Source of the DNA: Schistocerca nitens
Taxonomy: Eukaryota; Arthropoda; Insecta; Orthoptera; Acrididae
Assembly (NCBI RefSeq): GCF_023898315.1
Contig: NC_064615.1
Location: forward strand, 732,513,450 to 732,577,449
Length of the DNA: 64,000 nucleotides
Reading direction: 5' to 3'
The notes under the pieces are model-generated. The model was not told the DNA's origin. It saw only the letters and a list, made by a program, of their open reading frames with translations, and made no database searches. The translations under genes and the position numbers were made by a program. The first letter of the stretch is position 1, and each line of letters begins with the position of its first letter. This document shows positions 1 through 10,596 of the stretch, one piece after another.

Positions 1-911
1 TCCTCAGGGTTTACATTTGTTATAAAGAGCAGATGTTCTTAAGGGGCATCCAGTGGATTCACCCACTGGCTAATACCTTGTCTCTCTTTCTAGAGCTCCC
101 TCCTTTAACTTCCAGATTCTCAGCGAACAACTTCAATAGCAAAAATAGTCCACTATCCGAAAGTACAGTGGATGCTATTCACGTTATGTACAAAAGTTAT
201 CAGAGTCCTGGAAGGATAAATATCTCATGAAATAATAATAATCAGCTTTACTCGTCGAGACTGCTCCTCCATCGTTTTGTTCTGTTATAGGCATATCCAG
301 AGTTTCCTTCTCTAAATTTCAAGAAATATTTTGATTTGAGTCTGTTATCGTTGGAAATAAAATTTAATTTGCCTTTAACATTCTTTTCACTGAACGTGTT
401 TTATTATTCTTGTAGTGAAATATATTTCTTCGTACATATCGCTTTACTGATGTCTGATGCTTGATCTCCAATTCTGTTCATCTACAAGTCTCTACTGGCC
501 ACTAATAACTGTCAAACACTGCTCGTCCCTTGACAATATTGGCGGCAAAACAAAAAAAGTTTATTACAATATTACATTCTTGAATTTTGCATTTAGTTGC
601 CATTTATCAGTATACATTTTACTCAACAACATTTTCAGTTATTTGCAGTTTCTACATTGCGATTTTATAAAGCTTGTGTTTAATTTTTATCTATTTATTT
701 TGCTCCTTTACGATAGCAAGGTCACCTATGTCAATATAATTAAGGATTTTAAATAATCACTACTATAAATATCTGACTTCACAGTTTTGGTTTGGGTGAA
801 GTGGGCTCTGGAGTGGGAGTTGTACGAGAGTGGGTTTATTTTGAAATAGCATTTATTTGTCACATTATATTACAACATTGATACTCATAACCACTTCCAC
901 GGAAATCTCTT
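1..911. other. no recognisable gene
   Basis: AT-rich sequence upstream of the RTE insertion. The only open frames are short (at most 99 codons), hydrophobic or low complexity, and match no family I know. I see nothing functional here. Confidence 0.6.
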
Positions 912-919
912 TTACGATT

Positions 920-3900
920 GTTGTTGTTGTTGTTGTGGTCTTCAGTCCTGAGACTGGTTTGATGCAGCTCTCCATGCTACTCTATCCTGTGCAAGCTTCT
1001 TCATCTCCCAGTACCTACTGCAACCTACATCCTTCTGAATCTGCTTAGTGTATTGATCTCTTGGTCTCCCTCTACGATTTTTACCCTCCACGCTGCCCTC
1101 CAATGCTAAATTTGTGATCCCTTGATGCCTCAAAACATGTCCTACCAACCGATCCCTTCTTCTAGTCAAGTTGTGCCTCAAACTTCTCTTCTCCCCAATC
1201 CTATTCAATACCTCCTCATTAGTTACGTGATCTACCCACCTTATCTTCAGCATTCTTCTGTAGCACCACATTTCGAAAGCTTCTATTCTCTTCTTGTCCA
1301 AACTAGTTATCGTCCATGTCTCACTTCCATACATGGCTACACTCCATACAAATACTTTCAGAAACGACTTCCTGACACCTAAATCTATACTCGATGTTAA
1401 CAAATTTCTCTTCTTGAGAAACGCTTTCCTTGCCATTGCCAGTCTACATTTTATATCCTCTCTACTTCGACCATCATCGGTTATTTTACTCCCTAAATAG
1501 CAAAACTCCTTTACTACTTTAAGTGTCTCATTTCCTAATCTAATTCCCTCAGCATCACCCGACTTAATTTGACTACATTCCATTATCCTCGTTTTGCTTT
1601 TGTTGATGTTCATCTTATATCCTCCTTTCAAGACACTGTCCATTCCGTTCAACTGCTCTTCCAAGTCCCTCGCTGTCTCTGACAGAATTACAATGTCATC
1701 GGCGAACCTCAAAGTTTTTACTTCTTCTCCATGAATTTTAATACCTACTCCGAATTTTTCTTTTGTTTCCTTTACTGCTTGCTCAATATACAGATTGAAT
1801 AACATCGGGGAGAGGCTACAACCCTGTCTCACTCCCTTCCCAACCACTGCTTCCCTTTCATGCCCCTCGACTCTTATAACTGCCATCTGGTTTCTGTACA
1901 AATTGTAAATAGCCTTTCGCTCCCTGTATTTTACCCCTGCCACTTTCAGAATTTGAAAGAGAGTATTCCAGTTAACGTTGTCAAAAGCTTTCTCTAAGTC
2001 TACAAATGCTAGAAACGTAGGTTTGCCTTTTCTTAATCTTTCTTCCAAGATAAGTCGTAAGGTCAGTATTGCCTCACGTGTTCCAACATTCCTACGGAAT
2101 CCAAACTGATCTTCCCCGAGGTCAGCTTCTACCAGTTTTTCCATTCGTCTGTAAAGAATTCGCGTTAGTATTTTGCAGCTGTGACTTATTAAACTGATAG
2201 TTCGGTAATTTTCACATCTGTCAACACCTGCTTTCTTTGGGATTGGAATTATTATATTCTTCTTGAAGTCTGTGGGTATTTCGCCTGTCTCATACATCTT
2301 GCTCACCAGATGGTAGAGTTTTGTCATGACTGGCTCTCCCGAGGCCATCAGTAGTTCTAGTGGAATGTTGTCTACTCCTGGGGCCTTGTTTCGACTCAGG
2401 TCTTTCAGTGCTCTGTCAAACTCTTCACGCAGTATCTTATCTCCCATTTCGTCTTCATCTACATCCTCTTCCATTTCCATAATATTGTCCTCAAGTACAT
2501 CTCCCTTGTATAAACCCTCTATATACTCCTTCCACCTTTCTACCTTCCCTTCTTTGCTTAGAACTGGGTTTCCATCTGAGCTCTTGATATTCATACAAGT
2601 GGTTCTCTTCTCTCCAAAGGTCTCTTTAATTTTCCTGTAGGCAGTATCTATCTTACCCCTAGTGAGACAAGCCTCTACATCCTTACATTTGTCCTCTAGC
2701 CATCCCTGCTTAGCCATTTTGAACTTTCTGTCGATCTCATTTTTGAGACGTTTGTATTCCTTTTTGCCTGCTTCATTTACTGCATTTTTATATTTTCTCC
2801 TTTCATCAATTAAATTCAATATTTCTTCTGTTACCCAAGGATTTCTATTAGCCCTAGTCTTTTTACCTACTTGATCGTCTGCTGCCTTCACCACTTCATC
2901 CCTCAGAGCTACCCATTCTTCTTCTACTGTATTTCTTTCCCCCATTCCTGTCAATTGTTCCCTTATGCTCTCCCTGAAACTCTCTACAACCTCTGGTTCT
3001 TTCAGTTTATCCAGGTCCCATCTCCTTAAATTCCCACCTTTTTGCAGTTTCTTCGGTTTCAATCTGCAGTTCATAACCAATAGATTGTGGTCAGAGTCCA
3101 CATCTGCCCCAGGAAATGTCTTACAATTTAAAACCTGGTTCCTAAATCTCTGTCTTACCATTATATAATCTATCTGAAACCTGTCAGTATCTCCTGGCTT
3201 CTTCCATGTATACAGCCTCCTTTCATGATTCTTGAACCAAGTGTTAGCTATGATTAAGTTATGCTCTGTGCAAAATTCTACAAGGCGGCTTCCTCTTTCA
3301 TTCCTTCCCCCCAATCCATATTCACCTACTATGTTTCCTTCTCTCCCTTTTCCTACTGACGAATTCCAGTCACCCATGACTATTAAATTTTCGTCTCCCT
3401 TCACTACCTGAATAATTTCTTTTATCTCGTCATACATTTCATCTATTTCTTCATCATCTGCAGAGCTAGTTGGCATATAAACTTGTACTACTGTAGTAGG
3501 CATGGGCTTTGTGTCTATCTTGGCCACAATAATGCGTTCACTATGCTGTTTGTAGTAGCTAACCCGCACTCCTATTTTTTTATTCATTATTAAACCTACT
3601 CCTGCATTACCCCTATTTGATTTTGTATTTATAACCCTGTAATCACCTGACCAAAAGTCTTGTTCCTCCTGCCACCGAACTTCACTAATTCCCACTATAT
3701 CTAACTTTAACCTATCCATTTCCCTTTTTAAATTTTCTAACCTACCTGCCCGATTAAGTGATCTGACATTCCACGCTCCGATCCGTAGAACGCCAGTTTT
3801 CTTTCTCCTGATAACGACGTCCTCTTGAGTAGTCCCCGCCCGGAGATCCGAATGGGGGACTACTTTACCTCCGGAATATTTTACCCAAGAGGACGCCATC

Positions 3901-4207
3901 ATCATTTAATCATACAGTAGAGCTGCATGTCCTCGGGAAAAATTACGGCTGTAGTTTCCCCTTGCTTTCAGCCGTTCGCAGTACCAGCACAGCAAGGCCG
4001 TTTTGGTTAATGTTACAAGGTCAGATCAGTCAATCATCCAGACTGTTGCCCCTGCAACTACTGAAAAGGCTGCTGCCCCTCTTCAGGAACCACATGTTTG
4101 TCTGGCCTCTCAACAGATACCCCTCCGTTGTGGTTGCACCTACGGTACGGCCATCTGTATCGCTGAGGCACGCAAGCCTCCCCACCAACGGCAAGGTCCA
4201 TGGTTCA
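920..4207 (-). mobile_element. full-length RTE-clade LINE with 8 bp TSD
   Basis: A complete non-LTR retrotransposon on the minus strand. The 3' end lies at the left and closes with a (CAA)n tail, read on the plus strand as TTG repeats at 920-936, immediately after the ORF stop; short simple-repeat tails are typical of RTE elements. About 300 bp of 5' UTR precede the ORF (3906-4207). The direct repeat TTACGATT occurs at 912-919 and again at 4208-4215, exactly bracketing the element, so I read it as the target-site duplication. A long undamaged ORF, both ends and a perfect TSD point to a young copy. Confidence 0.88.
942..3905 (-). CDS. RTE retrotransposon endonuclease/reverse transcriptase
   Basis: One uninterrupted 987-codon frame encoding the protein for target-primed reverse transcription. 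Residues ~40-275 form an APE-type endonuclease: GAWNVRSL (43-50), EVRW (75-78, catalytic Glu), YMPTS (143-147), GDWN (178-181), QIDYI (244-248) and SDH (271-273). A basic linker is followed by the reverse transcriptase (~500-780): NKAPGVDNIPLELL, NYRTISL, GFRRNVGTREAI, FVDLEKAFDNVNW (634-646), RQGCSLSP (693-700) and the catalytic FADD (734-737). The C-terminal tail has a W-x-RRMLKI-type motif of RTE/BovB-like proteins. It starts at the first of three consecutive ATGs. All catalytic residues I can check are present. Such frames are often misnamed 'craniofacial development protein 2'; this is a TE protein, not a host gene. Confidence 0.93.
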   Translation of the reverse strand: MMMASSWVKYSGGKVVPHSDLRAGTTQEDVVIRRKKTGVLRIGAWNVRSLNRAGRLENLKREMDRLKLDIVGISEVRWQEEQDFWSGDYRVINTKSNRGNAGVGLIMNKKIGVRVSYYKQHSERIIVAKIDTKPMPTTVVQVYMPTSSADDEEIDEMYDEIKEIIQVVKGDENLIVMGDWNSSVGKGREGNIVGEYGLGGRNERGSRLVEFCTEHNLIIANTWFKNHERRLYTWKKPGDTDRFQIDYIMVRQRFRNQVLNCKTFPGADVDSDHNLLVMNCRLKPKKLQKGGNLRRWDLDKLKEPEVVESFRESIREQLTGMGERNTVEEEWVALRDEVVKAADDQVGKKTRANRNPWVTEEILNLIDERRKYKNAVNEAGKKEYKRLKNEIDRKFKMAKQGWLEDKCKDVEACLTRGKIDTAYRKIKETFGEKRTTCMNIKSSDGNPVLSKEGKVERWKEYIEGLYKGDVLEDNIMEMEEDVDEDEMGDKILREEFDRALKDLSRNKAPGVDNIPLELLMASGEPVMTKLYHLVSKMYETGEIPTDFKKNIIIPIPKKAGVDRCENYRTISLISHSCKILTRILYRRMEKLVEADLGEDQFGFRRNVGTREAILTLRLILEERLRKGKPTFLAFVDLEKAFDNVNWNTLFQILKVAGVKYRERKAIYNLYRNQMAVIRVEGHEREAVVGKGVRQGCSLSPMLFNLYIEQAVKETKEKFGVGIKIHGEEVKTLRFADDIVILSETARDLEEQLNGMDSVLKGGYKMNINKSKTRIMECSQIKSGDAEGIRLGNETLKVVKEFCYLGSKITDDGRSREDIKCRLAMARKAFLKKRNLLTSSIDLGVRKSFLKVFVWSVAMYGSETWTITSLDKKRIEAFEMWCYRRMLKIRWVDHVTNEEVLNRIGEKRSLRHNLTRRRDRLVGHVLRHQGITNLALEGSVEGKNRRGRPRDQYTKQIQKDVGCSRYWEMKKLAQDRVAWRAASNQSQD

Positions 4208-4463
4208 TTACGATTATATTTCGAAATAAACAGTATTCTTCCCAGGAATAATTCTTACCCAAAAGTTGCACAGCAAAATCAGCCTGTATTATGAAAGTAA
4301 GTGTACAATGTGTGTGCCTCTAGAATTCAGAAACGAGCTCCGCCACAACCAAGCTAGTTATATGGCGAAGTATCCATCTATCCCCCATCCATGTAGAAGG
4401 TTCCCGTTTCTGCCTCAATGGCGTGCTTTTGAAGATATAGGGGCTGGGAAGTTTCGGCCTCTT

Positions 4464-4733
4464 GAAATTTCTAGAAAACTCCAGAACATTCTAGAGTACT
4501 CGAGAACATTTGAGTGTTCTCGAGAACACTCCAGAACATTCGGAAGGATTAGAGAACGTTCCACAACATTCCAGAATGTTTCACAATGATCCGGGATGTT
4601 CTGGAATAGTCTGTAACATTTGGGAATATTTCAGAATGTTCAGGAACATCTCGGAACAGCTCAGATCATTGTGAGACATTCCAGAACACTCTCTAATGTT
4701 GTGGAACGTTCTGGAACATTGTGGACCGTCTCA
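4464..4733 (+). promoter_or_regulatory. 270 bp heat-shock-element-like pentamer array
   Basis: Read in steps of 5 from 4464, the sequence alternates GAAnn and TTCnn for 54 consecutive pentamers with no phase slip. By my count 16 of 27 odd units begin exactly GAA, 9 of 27 even units begin exactly TTC, and most others are one base off. Contiguous inverted nGAAn units define the heat shock element bound by trimeric HSF. Exact GAAnnTTC pairs occur at 4464, 4484, 4534 and 4554, among others. The array ends 37 bp upstream of the TATA box, where HSEs sit in heat-inducible promoters. That it responds to HSF is inference; the pentamer grammar is seen directly. Confidence 0.75.
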
Positions 4734-4747
4734 AGCCTTTTTGGCTG

Positions 4748-4808
4748 ATTGGGGTAGCCGTCAGTAGTGGTATATAAAGCAAGACCCGTCATGGGTTCGA
4801 ACGTCAGT
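4748..4808 (+). promoter_or_regulatory. Helitron core promoter: ATTGG box, TATA box, initiator
   Basis: Downstream of the pentamer array lie an inverted CCAAT (ATTGG, 4748-4752), TATATAAA (4771-4778) and the arthropod initiator TCAGT (4804-4808). The initiator A at 4806 is 33 bp from the T of TATAAA (4773), the normal TATA-to-start distance. The first Helitron ATG follows at 4973, giving a leader of about 165 nt. Confidence 0.6.
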
Positions 4809-5597
4809 TTTTTTCAGTGACGAAGGGAGGAACCAAAAAAGGAGTCATTGAGTGAATAAAAACAAACAGTGATGTGAGTAGTCAAAGTGATACACTGACT
4901 AAATATAAATCGAAAATAAAGTGTACTTAGTGTATTTATGAATAAAAAGTTGCTTTGATTTATATTTAGACAATGTCCAAACGTAAAAGTTAAGGAGATC
5001 ACGCCAGTTCTGAACCAAAACGGCGAAATCAGAAAGAGCAGCGAAAAAACTAAACACACGAAGAGCGTGAAGCACGTTTAAGTTCCCAACGAACGAGAAT
5101 TAGCACTGTGAGAAGAGAAACCGAAGAACAACGAAGTGCACGGATTGAAGAATCAAGAATTACGATACAGTTTTACATTAAACGACAGCGAGTTCAGGCC
5201 AGCCATGAAAATGTTATCCTACGAGAAGCGTGGACAAGTAAACAGTACAACCTAACAAATGAAGCATACCACTACGATCCGACGAAAGAATACAACAAAC
5301 ACAAACAAGTCGTAATCGGAAAAATGGAAAAAATTTGCCAATTTTTCAATGCGAAAAAAATTCAGTATAGAAGTACCAGGATTCTGATCCATGAATGGAA
5401 AAATTCGTTTACCACCGGTGGAAACAACTCAGCAGCAATTTTTACATTACATGACCGCGCATACTCCAGAATGAAAACACTTTCTTCAAATACAGTATAA
5501 AAGCGTTCAACGCCTGCTTCCACATGACTTCTTTCGGTGTCACTTCTATCAACACTCATAGAGTTGAAATCGATTATGTTTTTTTCCCAAGGACATA

Positions 5598-6177
5598 TAC
5601 AGGGTGTATCATAAGTAATGGCTTAAACGCACACATTGAAAGTACACAACACTAGAAGCAAAAAAAGTCTCAGAGTAGACATAGTGTCGAAAATGAATAC
5701 TTTAAGAGCTACGAGCAATTTTTCATCTTCGATACTGTGAAACAAATCTCTTCTACTGCAAGTTCTTTGCTTTCCATATTTTGGGATATGGTAGTATGGA
5801 CCCAAATAGGAAAGAAAGTCCAGCAAACATGTGCTCCAAAGCGCATACCTTAAAATTTACGAACACTTGATCATTCGAAGAGTTGTGTTTCAAAGTAGCA
5901 AAGGTGAACACGTACTGATAGCTCTTAAGGAATGCATTTTAGAACACATGTTTACTGGACTTCTTTTCTTGTTTTGGTCCATACTACCAGTTCCCAAAAT
6001 ATGGAAAGCAAGAACTTGTAGTAAAAGAGATTTTTTCACAGTATCGAAGATGAAAAATTGCTCGTAGCTCATAAAGTATTCATTTTCGACACTATGTTTA
6101 CTGAGACTTTTTTTGCTTCTAGCACCGTGTACTTTCAATTGTATGCGTTTACGTCATTAATTATGATACACCCTGTA
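5598..6177. mobile_element. foldback DNA element inside the Helitron
   Basis: A 580 bp near-palindrome. The left arm starts CAGGGTGTATCATAA (5600) and the right arm ends with its complement (TTATGATACACCCTG, to 6175). The arms match over roughly 250-280 bp each, with shared blocks containing GTGTCGAAAATGAATACTTT and CTACGAGCAATTTTTCATCT, and surround a short spacer near 5870. TA flanks both termini (5598-5599, 6176-6177), consistent with a TA target duplication. Helitron coding homology resumes directly afterwards, so this is a later insertion. There is no transposase, so it is a MITE or foldback element of Tc1/mariner-like type. Confidence 0.78.
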
Positions 6178-8674
6178 CATCACAACATAGGATCATTACT
6201 ACCATTACCGAATGAAAACTATAAATTTATACAGGTATATTTCATCGGAAATTAAGAAAGAGAAATTGATCGACTATGCACAAATATCAGTGGATTGAGA
6301 TGAAAGGTAGTCCGAACTGTACGGAGGATCTCACACGAATGTAGTCAGATGATTCACATATCCAAAACAGCACTAGACCGAATGATTTTTGAAGACTGTA
6401 AAGTTATAATTCGACCCGACGAAAGACCGCATGGAGAACATGAACATCGATTTAATGCACCTCACATAGACGAAGTGCCATTGTAACTGTCGAGTAAGAA
6501 AGCAAAAGCCATAACATAATTGTACGACGAAGCAGAGGACCACAACGTGTTACATATACACACCGTTAATATGATGCCCTCCAATATCCATTAATATTTT
6601 TGCTCGGAGAGGACGGTTATCATTTTAAAGTGAAACGAGTCGAACCTGAAACCGGCGCAGAAACAAACAAATAAGTAACTTCCAAGGAGTTCTATGCGTA
6701 CCGCTCGATGATCGAAGACAGTGAAACATACAACATATTCTCAACCTCGCCGCTTATTCCAACAATTCCCGGCAGATGTGCATGCAAAACTAAACGCGGA
6801 ACGGATGCTTTACAGAATACTGAATCAGAATAGACCACCCATGCAAGAATACATTCTCCTTCGAGATACAATCATAAATGACGTAGACACTGACGCCACT
6901 AGAACATTTCACCCTCATCAAACAAAGCGAGTCTGAGGCACTTGCAAGAATACACTCAAAATGCCATGACCTACATAAGAGTATATGGACGACCTGACCT
7001 CGCAACATTTACACGCAGCCGTCGTGGCCAAAAATCAAATAACAATTAAGATACGGACATTCCCAATGCATCGACACGACATAATAGCCAGAGTTTTCCG
7101 ACTAAAACAAATGATATTTCTTAAAAAATATATCTATGGAACCGTTAGGTGCTGATGTACGCAATCGGATGGCAAAAACGAGGACTACCTCACTCACACA
7201 ATCTCATATGTCTACACGACAGAATTCATCCCACGGATATCGACAAAATCGTCCAAGCTGAATTTCCCAATCCACAAGAAGAACCACAACTGTACGACAT
7301 AGTAGCGAAAACATGATTCACGGACCTTGAGGGCCATTAAACCGCAATTCGTCATGCATGAGTGATGGAACATGTGCAAAAAAAGTACCCAACACCATAC
7401 TTCGACGACACACAAAGCTGAGTTGATGACTATACCAAACAAAGAAAACGATCACCCTTCACGGCAAAAATACGAATACGAGTCGGGGCCAAATACAAAT
7501 AGATAATCAATGGATAGTAACATATAACACACTACTTTACAAAATTTTCCAAGCATGCATAAACGTAGAAAGCTGCAATTCAGTGAAAACTATCAAACAT
7601 GTCTGTAAATATGTGAACAAAGGCAGTCACCTGGCGGCAGTAGTAGCGGATTTTCAGTTTTCCCATACACAAACGCGCACCAGCTGTGCAATATCTAGCT
7701 GTACATTTGGAGAACTGTCAGAGAGTTTACTTGACAACAGACACGGCCACAAGAATTGCAAGCGAACCACCTCAGAATACAACATTAACAGCTTTTTACC
7801 AGCTGCGACAAACGGATGCATTCGCAAAAACATTGCTATATGTTGACGTCCTTACCTATTACACGTGGAACACAAAAAGAAAAATCTTTCAACGACGAAA
7901 ACAAGGAATTCCAGTAGAAGATCTATCTGGAATCATGAAAGCTGGTGCATTACGTCGAGTATATACTGTACATCCGAAGAACGCCGAATGTTTTTATCTC
8001 CGGATGTTGCTACACGAAATACGGGGATCAACAAGTTTCATAGATCTCAAAACTATTGACGGTTGCCTATGCCAGACCGACAGAGAAGTATGCCAATGGG
8101 TAGGACCACTGGAAAACGAAAACTGCTGGAAATTAAGACTGCAAGAAGGCTAACTCACAACGTCAGCTGAAAAAAAAACTTATCTGCCACAATTCTAGTA
8201 TTATGTAACCAATCGAATCCAAAACAGCTATGGGACTCCTTCACAGAGAGTATGAGTGATGACATACTGTACCAAACCCGACGTGTTTATCCTGGACTGA
8301 GCATCGAATACAACGACGACATCTTCAATGAAACACTAATTCGCCTAGAAGATAAATGTTTAGCGATAAACAACCAGTCCTTAGTACAACTTGGAGTGCA
8401 AGCACCAAGAAAAGATGCTATCAGTGCGCTAAACTTCGAAACTGCAAAGGAAAAAAGCTACAACATCAACGAACTACTTCAATACATTTTTGACAGAAAG
8501 CCACTCCTCAATGATAATCAAAAGGAAATTTACAAGTTTATCATATTGCTGGCGTAAATACATGCTAAACAAGACATGGATCCAGCACTGCCATCATACG
8601 GTATTCCAGACATACTTATGGAAGCAGAACGAAATGCCCATTCTGCTCTAAAAGTATCGCCGAATATAGCCGAA

Positions 8675-9148
8675 GAGCAATTTCCGGTATGTATAATCTC
8701 AAGATCATGTGGACGGGCTGAACTTCTAAGGTAAGCTAAAATTATCTTCTGGGACGATTGCACAATGGCACATGGAAAATCACTCGAAACCAGGTACAGA
8801 ACATTACAAGGCTTGAAAGGAAACTCTGAAGTGATGAGAGGAGCCCTATGTATACTCTCAGGAGATTTTCGACAAATACTTCCCGTTATCTCCGAGTCAA
8901 CACCAACAGACGAGCAATTTCCGGTATGTATAATCTCAAGATCATGTGGACGGGCTGAACTTTTAAGGTAAGCTAAAATTATCTTCTGGGACGATTGCAC
9001 AATGGCACATGGAAAATCACTCGAAACCAGGTACAGAACATTACAAGGCTTGAAAGGAAACTCTGAAGTGATGAGAGGAGCCCTATGTATACTCTCAGGA
9101 GATTTTCGACAAATACTTCCCGTTATCTCCGAGTCAACACCAACAGAC
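8675..9148 (+). repeat. in-frame 237 bp tandem duplication in helicase region
   Basis: Positions 8675-8911 are repeated at 8912-9148 with almost no differences (one visible C/T change in CTTCTAAGG versus CTTTTAAGG). The unit is 79 codons, a multiple of three, and carries the WDDCTMAH motif and the SGDFRQILPV motif. The near-identity shows the duplication is much younger than the decay of the surrounding pseudogene. Confidence 0.93.
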
Positions 9149-9929
9149 GAGATCAATGCATGCTTAAAAAAATCACATCTCTAACCATACATACAAATAC
9201 TGCGACTAACAAATTGTATGAGAGCTGAATTATCGAAAGACGTAACTACAGCACATTTTGCTCAACAACTTTTACAAACAGGCGAAGGCACATATCGATC
9301 GACGCGATGTGAAGTGTGAACTTCCCTACAGAATTTCTAAACTCTTAAAAAGTACCAGGATTGCCGTTACACTGCCTTCGACTTAAAGCTGGATGTCCGA
9401 TCATAGTACCCAGAAATCACAACTCACCAAAACTATGTAATGGAACAAGGATGATCGTCAGGTAGCTGGCGAATAGCATAACTGAAGCCGAACTTGCGAC
9501 TGAAAGGTACATAGGACACGCACTATTTATCCCCGGAGTACCACTGACCTCTACTGAACTGTCATTCCAATTTGAAAGACTGCGATTCCCAATCAAATTA
9601 GCCTATAGTTTTACAATTAACAAAGCGTAAGGAAAAACTTTAAAATATTTCGGCCTCAACCTTAAAGACTCCTGCTTCTGTCACTGTCAACTATACGTAG
9701 CTTGCTCTCAAGTAGGAAGTTCGAAAAACTTCTACATGTATAACCCGGATAACAAAATGAAAAATATTGTTTGTAAACAAGTATTGTAAATATTTAGAAT
9801 ATGTTTTTAATAAAAATTTTTGGACCTCTTATACTTTAGCAAGTATTGTAAATAGTTAGAATAAGTTTCGAATAATTTTTTACCCCTTATACTTTAAAGT
9901 ATATCCTTTTATTCCAAATACCACACAAT

Positions 9930-9971
9930 CTCATACCTACTCCCTGAGCGATGCCAGGTACCCCAGCTAGT
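9930..9971 (+). other. Helitron 3' terminus
   Basis: Sequence of the form GAGCGATGCCAGGTACC followed by CAGCTAG|T. This matches the Helitron CTRR terminus before a host T. A GC-rich short palindrome (GGTACC) sits just inside, though a clear long hairpin is not visible. Confidence 0.55.
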
Positions 9972-10440
9972 TATCATAAAAACCTTGTTCAAGACAGATA
10001 CAATTATTCCTAAACAATAATCTTACTCGGCCCAGCTGACATTAAAAGAAACAATAGCACAGTATCAGCCTGAAATTACACTGTATAACTAAGATTAGTA
10101 ACTGCTACAGCAAGAGACGGATGAACATTCACCGACTATCCAACCAATGCTAATGGACAATGAAAGTATACGGAGCTACGTATTGTGCAAAGGAAAGCAG
10201 TACAACAGAGAAAAAAATTATCGCTGTATACAATGCCGTAATCACAATTTCTGAGCGAGTATAATACCAAGAATGTAATAAAATATCACTCTTTTGTGCA
10301 CCGTGGTCCAGTACGATACAAAACTTCACTTCGTACAATTTATAACGGCTTCGCTATGTTCTGAAACACCACAGGAGGCATCAGCAGATTGCACCACATT
10401 GCGCATTTACCCTGCAAAAACTGTCAGCTTCATTCTAAAA
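9972..10440. other. no recognisable feature
   Basis: About 470 bp between Helitron and mariner with no ORF or repeat I can assign. Confidence 0.5.
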
Positions 10441-10596
10441 TGAGGGCGTTCCATAAGTAATGCAACACATTTTTTCGCGGCCAGTTTCGGTTGAAAAAAT
10501 GAGGAATTTTTTTGGAACATCGTGGAATATATCCGCTTCAGCTGCCGTAGTTTCATGAAGTTCCAATAACTGGCGGCACTATACGCAGTCCTGAAA

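Larger units (their letters stand above)
4973..9789 (+). pseudogene. Helitron Rep/helicase pseudogene
   Basis: Remnant of the single large Helitron protein (HUH-type Rep plus Pif1-like helicase). The start at 4973 reads MSKRKS then a stop, followed by the R/E-rich N-terminus (RRETEEQRSARIEESR). Recognisable pieces include a CxxFNAKK-type segment near 5340, GSLLPLPNENYKFIQVYF (6190-6243), RPDERPHGEHEHRFNAP (near 6413-6465), QQFPADVHAKLNAERMLY (6756-6812), DNQKEIYKFI (helicase start, near 8512), WDDCTMAHGKSLE with SGDFRQILPV (present twice, 8750-9130), then LPLHCLRLKAGCPI and the ITINKAxG region near 9610. The Walker A (GGTGKT-type) block expected between 8550 and 8620 is missing. Dozens of stops and frameshifts make it certainly inactive. 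Confidence 0.82.
4377..9970 (+). mobile_element. degenerate autonomous Helitron
   Basis: A rolling-circle transposon, recognised from Rep/helicase remnants in order from 4973 to 9789 and a Helitron-like 3' terminus ending CTAG before T at 9967-9971. The 5' boundary is uncertain: the A|TC step at 4376/4377 is a guess, and the element could begin anywhere between the RTE insertion (4215) and the pentamer array (4464). Contents in order are a GAA/TTC array with promoter, a coding remnant with a foldback element inside, a tandem duplication in the helicase region and a short AT-rich 3' UTR. Many stops and frameshifts make it non-autonomous today. Confidence 0.72.

Noticed and set aside
942-3905. 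A host 'craniofacial development protein 2-like' gene
   Set aside because: The frame carries endonuclease and RT motifs, a simple-repeat tail and a TSD; it is an RTE LINE.
4351-4358. A Helitron 3' end (CTAG|T) just left of the pentamer array
   Set aside because: The motif alone is too short and lacks the GAGCGATGCC-like sequence seen at the true 3' terminus near 9940.
8530-9156. A 208-codon minus-strand protein with an internal repeat
   Set aside because: Antisense shadow of the tandemly duplicated Helitron helicase segment; the repeat is the DNA duplication.
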